Shown here in pieces: positions 6,410-11,062 of a stretch of DNA of 14,438 bases. Each line of letters begins with the position of its first letter. Positions within the stretch are counted from its first letter, which is position 1. The position numbers were made by a program, and so were the translations under genes. This DNA comes from CAG-582 sp964636965 (GTDB lineage Bacteria; Bacillota_I; Bacilli_A; RF39; UBA660): NCBI GenBank assembly GCA_964636965.1, contig CAZWST010000041.1, positions 1 to 14,438 of the forward strand, written 5' to 3'. The notes under the pieces are model-generated. The model saw nothing but the letters and a program-made list of their open reading frames with translations, ran no database searches and was not told where the DNA came from.

Positions 6410-7001
6410 TGTTAGTAACCTCCAATCTCCTTACTACTGGTAATTCGTCTGGTAGGTCCTCTTCATCAAGAAGATATAAATCATATTCTTCATCTAGTGA
6501 ATGAACATGTTTATCTATATATTTTTTTATTTCCCTTAGAACAAGTATTTTATCGTTGTTATCAAGTGAATAAAAATCAGTTTCTAATTTGCCATCATTC
6601 GATTTATTTTCTACTTGAATAGATTCGATTAAAGCATCTTTAGTAGTTATAGATGGCATAAAATTTGTTTCTTCTTCCATATCTCCAACAAGGGATTTAG
6701 TAAGATCATTAATTCTTGATTCTGATTCAATTGCTTCACTTTTTCTTCTTTTAATCTTTCTAATAGGATTTCCTATAAAAAGTTCAATATCTAATAAAGA
6801 AGTTACAGTAGCTATACTCAAAAGTATTGTCTCATTATTACTTATATCGATCATTGAAAGTAATAATGAAGATAAAATAACACCTGCATTAATTAACAAT
6901 CCAATTAAACTAGATTTTATAATAATATCAGATTTTTTATTCCTAATTAAAACACTTTTAATATCTTTTTTTAAACTTCCATTATAATTTAAACTTTGCA
7001 T
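6396..7001 (-). CDS. Paralogous two-TM membrane protein, first gene of operon
   Basis: An unrecognised 201-residue membrane protein heading the leftward operon. It has Y6-N-G8-S9-L10, hydrophobic segments at about residues 25-50 and 58-77, and a basic stretch RKIKRRK (81-87) after the second, consistent with a cytosolic C-terminal part. It also has DFYSLDNNDKILVLREIKK (142-160), LYLLDEEDLP (175-184) and a diverged tail LPVVRRLEV (187-195). It is the most divergent of the three copies in its tail. GAGG precedes the ATG, and a near-consensus promoter lies about 30 nt further upstream. The family has no signal peptide, catalytic motif or cysteine pattern that I can link to a function. Confidence 0.8.
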   Translation of the reverse strand: MQSLNYNGSLKKDIKSVLIRNKKSDIIIKSSLIGLLINAGVILSSLLLSMIDISNNETILLSIATVTSLLDIELFIGNPIRKIKRRKSEAIESESRINDLTKSLVGDMEEETNFMPSITTKDALIESIQVENKSNDGKLETDFYSLDNNDKILVLREIKKYIDKHVHSLDEEYDLYLLDEEDLPDELPVVRRLEVTNNERN

Positions 7002-7028
7002 ATAAAGAACCTCATTTCTGTTTAGGGT

Positions 7029-7057
7029 ATTATATAATATAGAATTAATAATGTAAA
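7029..7057 (-). promoter_or_regulatory. SigA-type promoter of the three-paralog operon
   Basis: On the minus strand, TTTACA (plus coordinates 7052-7057) and a perfect TATAAT (7029-7034) are separated by 17 nt. This points leftward into the first paralog gene at 7001. Confidence 0.82.
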
Positions 7058-7122
7058 GTTTAATAAATGTAAGATAATTATACTATCTAGTACTTAAGCT
7101 TAGGTCCTTTTTTTAATACTTG

Positions 7123-7131
7123 CATAAAATA
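7123..7131 (+). promoter_or_regulatory. Possible SigK-like -10 of the CotD-like gene
   Basis: CATAAAATA fits the SigK -10 consensus CATANNNTA and lies 21 nt before the ATG of a coat-like gene. No matching AC-type -35 is evident, and the hexamer TAAAAT within it could equally be a vegetative -10. In AT-rich DNA such a match can be chance. Confidence 0.25.
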
Positions 7132-7151
7132 GATTAGAAAGGAATGTTTAT

Positions 7152-7430
7152 ATGAACTCAAGATGTATTGATAACGAAATGGATTATAATTATATGAATA
7201 TGAAACAAGGAGAATCATGCCCAATTGGAAATACTTGTCCACCAATATATGAATGCCCAACAACAAGAGTATGTGAAAGAGTAATTATGCATGATGTTCC
7301 TCATGTAATGCCTATTAATACTAAAATCATAAATCGTCATGTATATCATCATACTTTTACTCCAGTATTCACATGTGAAGAATGTGATACATGTGAAAAC
7401 GTCTATGAATCATGTCCTAAGAACTTCTAA
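7152..7430 (+). CDS. CotD-like spore coat protein (Cys/His-rich)
   Basis: The 92-residue protein has nine cysteines, many in Cys-Pro steps or short-spaced clusters (SCPIGNTCPPIYECP and CEECDTC), and five histidines. The segment DVPHVMPINTKIINRHVYHH (48-67) resembles the PHxxPxxT...NxH core of inner spore coat protein CotD. CotD relatives are small, Cys/His-rich structural proteins deposited on the developing spore. There is no signal peptide. The start follows an AGAAAGGAATG-type site at about 7136-7145. It is monocistronic, with a terminator directly at its stop codon. The call is based on motif resemblance only; a metal-binding or other cysteine-rich surface protein is the alternative. Confidence 0.6.
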   Translation: MNSRCIDNEMDYNYMNMKQGESCPIGNTCPPIYECPTTRVCERVIMHDVPHVMPINTKIINRHVYHHTFTPVFTCEECDTCENVYESCPKNF

Positions 7431-7445
7431 TGAAGTTCTTTTTTT
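7419..7445 (+). terminator. Strong terminator with the stop codon in its loop
   Basis: AAGAACTTC (7419-7427), loop TAAT (7428-7431), GAAGTTCTT (7432-7440): a perfect 9-bp stem, with the T-run at 7439-7445. The loop contains the TAA stop codon of the CotD-like gene, so translation and termination signals are merged. Confidence 0.93.
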
Positions 7446-7453
7446 AAATTGTA

Positions 7454-7489
7454 TTGACAAATAAGATTAAATACATTAAGATATATAAT
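7454..7489 (+). promoter_or_regulatory. Promoter of the thioester adhesin-sortase operon
   Basis: A perfect TTGACA lies at 7454-7459. At 17 nt there is only TAAGAT (7477-7482), while a perfect TATAAT lies further on at 7484-7489 (24-nt spacing, too long to pair with it). Either -10 places the start just before the 7498-7531 hairpin. Confidence 0.6.
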
Positions 7490-7497
7490 CGTAGTAA

Positions 7498-7567
7498 AAA
7501 AAGGAGAAGTACTTTGATATTTCTCCTTTTTCGTTTTTATTAAGGATAGTTAGTAAGAAAGGAGAAA
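7498..7567 (+). promoter_or_regulatory. Candidate decoy-SD / anti-SD leader switch
   Basis: AAAAAGGAGAA (7498-7508) pairs perfectly over 11 bp with TTCTCCTTTTT (7521-7531), loop 12 nt. The same anti-Shine-Dalgarno segment, TTTCTCCTTT (7520-7529), is also a perfect 10-bp complement of the adhesin's own site AAAGGAGAAA (7558-7567), extendable by one G-U and one A-U pair. The two pairings exclude each other. The upstream site also precedes a 9-codon open frame from TTG 7514 to TAA 7543 (MIFLLFRFY) that crosses the anti-SD segment. Function is inferred; the hairpin with its T-tract might instead act as an attenuating terminator. Confidence 0.45.
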
Positions 7568-7569
7568 AA

Positions 7570-10058
7570 ATGAAAATAAGATTAGCAGGAATAATTGCAG
7601 TAATATTTTCTATATTACTTGTAAGTGATGTTAAAGCTTATCAAACTTATGAAGGCACATTTTATGCTGCCGAGGAAATAAATGGGGTATATTATTATAA
7701 ACATCGTGAAGATACGCCTAAGTATACTTACAAATATCATAATTTTCACGAACAGGCTAAAATATATAGAAAAACAACAGATAATAGCGTTGTATATTGT
7801 GTTGAATCATGGGAGCCAATAAGTGGTGCACCAAATGGGTCACATTTAATCATGAATAAAAAGAATCCAGAAACTTGGGAGTATGCAGATGCAATACATG
7901 TTGAAGCACTAGCTTATTATGGATATGGCTATAAAGAAGGAGGAATAGATCATACAGATCCAAAATGGTACGCTATCACTCAGTACTTAATTTGGAAAAC
8001 TGTCTCAAAAGAAATTGAACACTATTTTGTTCCATCAATTTCATCATCTACTCCGATTTACCCATTTGAAGAAGAAATAAATGAATTAAATAATTTAGTG
8101 GCTTATCATACTTCAAAACCTTTATTTGAAGATTATGTTACCAAATCTGATTTAATAGTAGGTGTACCAACTAGTTTTAAAGATGTAAGGAATGTTTTAA
8201 AGAATTATCAAACTATCACTTCAGATACTTTAGATGTAAAAAGGACTGGGGAAGATGAACTATTAATAACCTCTAACATAGAAGGAGATCAAAGTATCTA
8301 TTTAAAACAATCATATAATTATTACAATAAACAATTTATTTATTATAAAAGTGATAATTATCAAGATATGTTAGAGCCTGGAAATCTTCTTTTAAATGAA
8401 TATAGAGTTGACTTTACAGCAACTTCTAATAAAGGTGCACCAACTAATGAAGGAGCAAAAGTAGAAGAAACACCTTCATTAAAGGAAGATGAAGGTGCAA
8501 ATGGCGGGGAAAATCAACCACCAGAAGATGGGGGAACTACGTCTTCAAATTCTCAACAAGGAAATGATGATTCAACTTCAAGTGGAGTAAAAGAAGAAAC
8601 AGTAGAAACACCAGATGACCCAAAGGAAGATACTCCTGATGATAAAGGTGAAAATATAACACCACCGGAAGAAACTAAACCGGAAGATAAAAAAGAAGAA
8701 GAAGTACCAACTTCTAAACCAAATGAAGAAGAACCAGAGAATACAAAAAATGATGATACTTCAAAGGAAGAAAATTCTGATGATAAAGGTGAAGATATAA
8801 CGCCACCAGAGGAAACCAAACCAGAAGATAAAAAGGAAGAAGTATCAACTGATCAGCCAAAGGAAGAGGAACCAGATGATAAAGGTGAAGATATAACGCC
8901 ACCAGAAGAGACTAAACCAGAGGATAAAACAGAAGAAGTACCGACTTCTAAACCAAAGGAAGAAAATTCTGATGATAAAGGTGAAAATGTAACGCCACCA
9001 GAGGAAACCAAACCAGAAGANNNNNNNNNNNNNNNNNNNNNNNNNNNNNNNNNNNNNNNNNNNNNNNNNNNNNNNNNNNNNNNNNNNNNNNNNNNNNNNN
9101 NNNNNNNNNNNNNNNNNNNNTAACGCCACCAGAGGAAACCAAACCAGAAGACAAAAAGGAAGAAGTATCAACTGATCAGCCAAAGGAAGAGGAACCAGAT
9201 GATACTAAAAAGGAAGATGATCCAAAAGAAGAAAATCCTGATGATAAAGGTGAAAATATAACGCCACCAGAAGAGACTAAACCAGAGGATAAAACAGAAG
9301 AAGTACCGACTTCTAAACCAAAGGAAGAAAATTCTGATGATAAAGGTGAAAATGTAACGCCACCAGAGGAAACCAAACCAGAAGATAAAAAGGAAGAAGT
9401 ATCAACTGATCAGCCAAAGGAAGAGGAACCAGATGATACTAAAAAGGAAGATGATCCAAAAGAAGAAAATCCTGATGATAAAGGTGAAGATATAACTCCA
9501 CCAGAAGAAACTAAACCAGAGGATAAAAAGGAAGAAGAAGTACCAACTGAGAAACCAAAGGAAGAAAAACCAGAGGATACAAAAAATGATGATACTTCAA
9601 AAGAAGAAACTACAAAGAATGAAGAAGAAAAAAATGAAACAGTGACTCCGCCAGTAGAGTTACCATCAGAAGATAATAATAAAAAAGATACTGAAGATAA
9701 TATAGAAAATGAACTTCCTGATAATGATAAAGAAATATCTTCTGAAGATAAAAAGAATGATATAACTGAACCTATTATAACAATATCACCAGTTATAGAA
9801 AATGACCATAATAAAGAAATTGATGAACCAATTAATAAAAATGAAGAGAATTCAACCTTAAATAAACCACCGATTATTGAAGAAGAGACAAAAAATATAA
9901 TAGATGAAAATAAACAAAATGAAGATATAGGTACTAAACTTGAGCAAAACTATGAACCAATAGAAGTAACCGTGCCTGCAACCTCATCATCTATCTATTC
10001 AATAATATTTTATCTTCTAAGCGTAATAAGCTTAGCAATTATTCATTATGAAAACTAA
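7570..10058 (+). CDS. Sortase-anchored thioester (TQXA) surface protein, broken by an assembly gap
   Basis: A large secreted protein with a signal peptide at residues 1-23 ending VKA. The thioester domain has VVYC77VES and YAITQ138YLIW, so Cys77 and Gln138 should form the internal thioester used by Gram-positive adhesins to bind host or surface amines covalently. A folded region follows to about residue 285, then an acidic Pro/Glu/Lys/Asp stalk of repeated TPPEETKPED modules. The C-terminus has a non-canonical sorting signal, VPATS (codons 9972-9986), a hydrophobic helix and a short tail HYEN without the usual Lys/Arg. The frame before the 100-N gap does not match the frame after it at that stated length, but both parts read openly, so this is one gene with a mis-sized gap. 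AAAGGAG (7558-7564) sets the start. A sortase gene overlaps its end by 11 nt. Confidence 0.88.
8634..9560 (+). repeat. Tandem in-frame stalk repeats (32- and 46-47-residue modules)
   Basis: Modules centred on DDKGE(N/D)(I/V)TPPEETKPED recur. Their TPP codons follow base positions 8657, 8798, 8894, 8990, 9121, 9259, 9355 and 9493, with steps of 141, 96 and 96 nt, then the gap, then 138, 96 and 138 nt. Pairs of 46- and 32-residue modules form a 234-nt (78-residue) higher-order unit: 9121-9256 and 9355-9490 differ at about two bases. The 8798 module lacks a 42-nt piece (TKKEDDPKEENPDD) present in later copies. Confidence 0.92.
9021..9120. other. Assembly gap of 100 N inside the repeat array
   Basis: Exactly 100 N, a conventional placeholder. 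To keep the adhesin frame the true length must be 3n+2. The 31 nt before it (8990-9020) equal the 31 nt after it (9121-9151), so the repeat period predicts 203 nt, 203 plus multiples of 234, or an overlap of 31 nt (no gap at all). Confidence 0.97.
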
Positions 10059-10614
10059 GTTATTTAAAACAATACTATGTATATTTATATTAACTATTTC
10101 TTGCTTTGAAGGATATAATACTATAGATGCAAAAAGAATAATTGAAGAAAATAAGGATAACATTTTATTTTATTATAATAAGTATGATGATGAAGTAGCT
10201 AATGAGGACGAATATATAGGTATTCTTACCATTCCTGATATTAAATTAAATAGGGGTTTTTACCCAATAAATTCAAAATACAATGATTTAAGTAAAAATA
10301 TATTATATTTAAAAGAGTCTATTCCTATAGAAGAAAAGAATAGTATGATTATTTTAGCTGCCCATAGAGGTAACTCCAAAGTATCATTTTTTAATAATTT
10401 AGATAAACTTAGTTTAGGAAGTATTATTAAAATAAACTACAAAAATAAAGAATATACTTACACTTTAGAATATAAATATGATGAACTTAAAGATGGTAGA
10501 TTAAACGTCTATCGAGACGACTCTAAGGACTCTTTAATACTTATAACCTGTAATAAATATAGAAAAAAATACCAAACTATATATGTATCATACAGAAAGG
10601 ATGATGCAAATTGA
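10048..10614 (+). CDS. Sortase, class D-like, dedicated to the upstream adhesin
   Basis: A 188-residue membrane-anchored transpeptidase that cleaves sorting signals and joins the surface protein to the cell wall. It has an N-terminal hydrophobic anchor (about residues 5-20), IGILTIPDIKL (57-67) opening the barrel, the catalytic His in LAAH106RGNS, and the catalytic Cys in LITC168NKY. In most sortases an Arg directly precedes the final strand; here that position reads YQTIYV with Gln176, and the nearest Arg is R172. Its ATG lies within the last codons of the adhesin gene and has no clear Shine-Dalgarno, so translation is probably coupled. It is shorter than many sortases because little lies between anchor and barrel. 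Pairing with the VPATS protein strongly suggests enzyme and substrate. Confidence 0.9.
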   Translation: MKTKLFKTILCIFILTISCFEGYNTIDAKRIIEENKDNILFYYNKYDDEVANEDEYIGILTIPDIKLNRGFYPINSKYNDLSKNILYLKESIPIEEKNSMIILAAHRGNSKVSFFNNLDKLSLGSIIKINYKNKEYTYTLEYKYDELKDGRLNVYRDDSKDSLILITCNKYRKKYQTIYVSYRKDDAN

Positions 10615-10685
10615 TTATTATATTATTTATAATATGTAGTATGATATTATCAAGCAGGTGTACTTCCGAAGAGAATAATTATTAA
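10611..10685 (+). CDS. Possible 24-residue hydrophobic peptide
   Basis: A TTG codon overlapping the sortase TGA (TTGA, 10611-10614) opens a 24-codon frame encoding a hydrophobic N-terminal half (MIIILFIICSMIL) followed by a polar tail (SSRCTSEENNY), ending in TAA. AAAGGATGAT at 10595-10604 lies at usable Shine-Dalgarno distance. The protein would be a single membrane-spanning or lipoprotein-like micropeptide, though its cysteine contexts (IIC-S, SRC-T) are poor lipoboxes. It is short enough to be chance. Confidence 0.3.
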   Translation: MIIILFIICSMILSSRCTSEENNY

Positions 10686-10770
10686 CATAAATTTGATGTA
10701 AATCGCGTGTCTAATGTATTTTCTTAAAATTAGTAATATAGTATATTATTAATATAGGAGAGTGAATTAA

Positions 10771-10977
10771 ATGATTTATCCATCAATAGATAAAATACTT
10801 AATACAGTTGGCTCTAAGTACATTTTAGTACATATTGCAAGCACACGTAGTAAACAAATGCATGAAACAAACCACTTTCAAATGAAAGAAAACGAATATG
10901 TTTCAAAAAGAGAAATTGGTAGAGCCTTAGAGGAAGTCGAAAAAGGATTAATCAAACTTGAAAAAAAGGAAGATTAA
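10771..10977 (+). CDS. rpoZ: RNA polymerase omega subunit
   Basis: The 68-residue protein begins MIYPSIDKIL and continues GSKYILVHIASTRSKQM, the conserved omega core that chaperones and binds the beta' subunit. It ends with YVSKREIGRALEEVEKGLI, the typical closing segment in Bacillota. Length is normal for the family. GGAG at about 10758 supports the ATG. It is separated from the sortase unit by about 85-155 nt and followed by a weak terminator at its stop codon. Its position between a surface operon and a cation pump, rather than beside gmk, is a local arrangement. It acts in the cytosol as part of core RNA polymerase. Confidence 0.93.
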   Translation: MIYPSIDKILNTVGSKYILVHIASTRSKQMHETNHFQMKENEYVSKREIGRALEEVEKGLIKLEKKED

Positions 10978-10986
10978 TCTTTTTTA
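10964..10986 (+). terminator. Weak terminator overlapping the rpoZ stop
   Basis: AAGATTAATCTT (10970-10981) is a perfect palindrome centred on the TAA stop, flanked by an A-run and a T6 tract (10980-10985). The stable stem is short and includes G-U pairs, so efficiency is doubtful. Confidence 0.4.
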
Positions 10987-11036
10987 TGTAAAGAAACGCA
11001 TAAAATATATTTAACAAAAATAAAAAAAGATAAAAG

Positions 11037-11047
11037 TATGATAAAAT
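11037..11047 (+). promoter_or_regulatory. Extended -10 promoter of the Ca2+-ATPase gene
   Basis: TATGATAAAAT, identical to the element at 4014-4024, places TG one base before TAAAAT. The ATG follows 15 nt later, so the leader would be very short. Confidence 0.55.
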
Positions 11048-11062
11048 TGGTATGGTGATATT

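Noticed and set aside
6180..6443. Plus-strand 87-codon frame opposite the second membrane-protein gene
   Set aside because: No Shine-Dalgarno; the minus-strand frame has paralogs, coupled starts and a promoter.
9019..9123. Genuine frameshift or premature stop splitting the adhesin into a pseudogene
   Set aside because: The apparent stop at 9121 arises only from the arbitrary 100-N length; both sides are open and the repeat period restores the frame.
8553..9376. Several minus-strand open frames opposite the stalk repeats, rich in Ser/Val/Phe/Leu
   Set aside because: They are antisense readings of the acidic repeat, have no ribosome binding sites, and some run through the N gap.
8640..9560. 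CRISPR array
   Set aside because: The repeats are in-frame coding modules with no unique spacers and no cas genes nearby.
10612..10614. TGA as Trp (mycoplasma code)
   Set aside because: Reading through the sortase TGA adds only a few residues, TGG is used for Trp throughout, and TGA at 5774-5776 forms a classic ATGA overlap.
10711..10733. Terminator after the sortase unit
   Set aside because: CTAAT/ATTAG is a 5-bp stem with a 13-nt loop and no T-tract.
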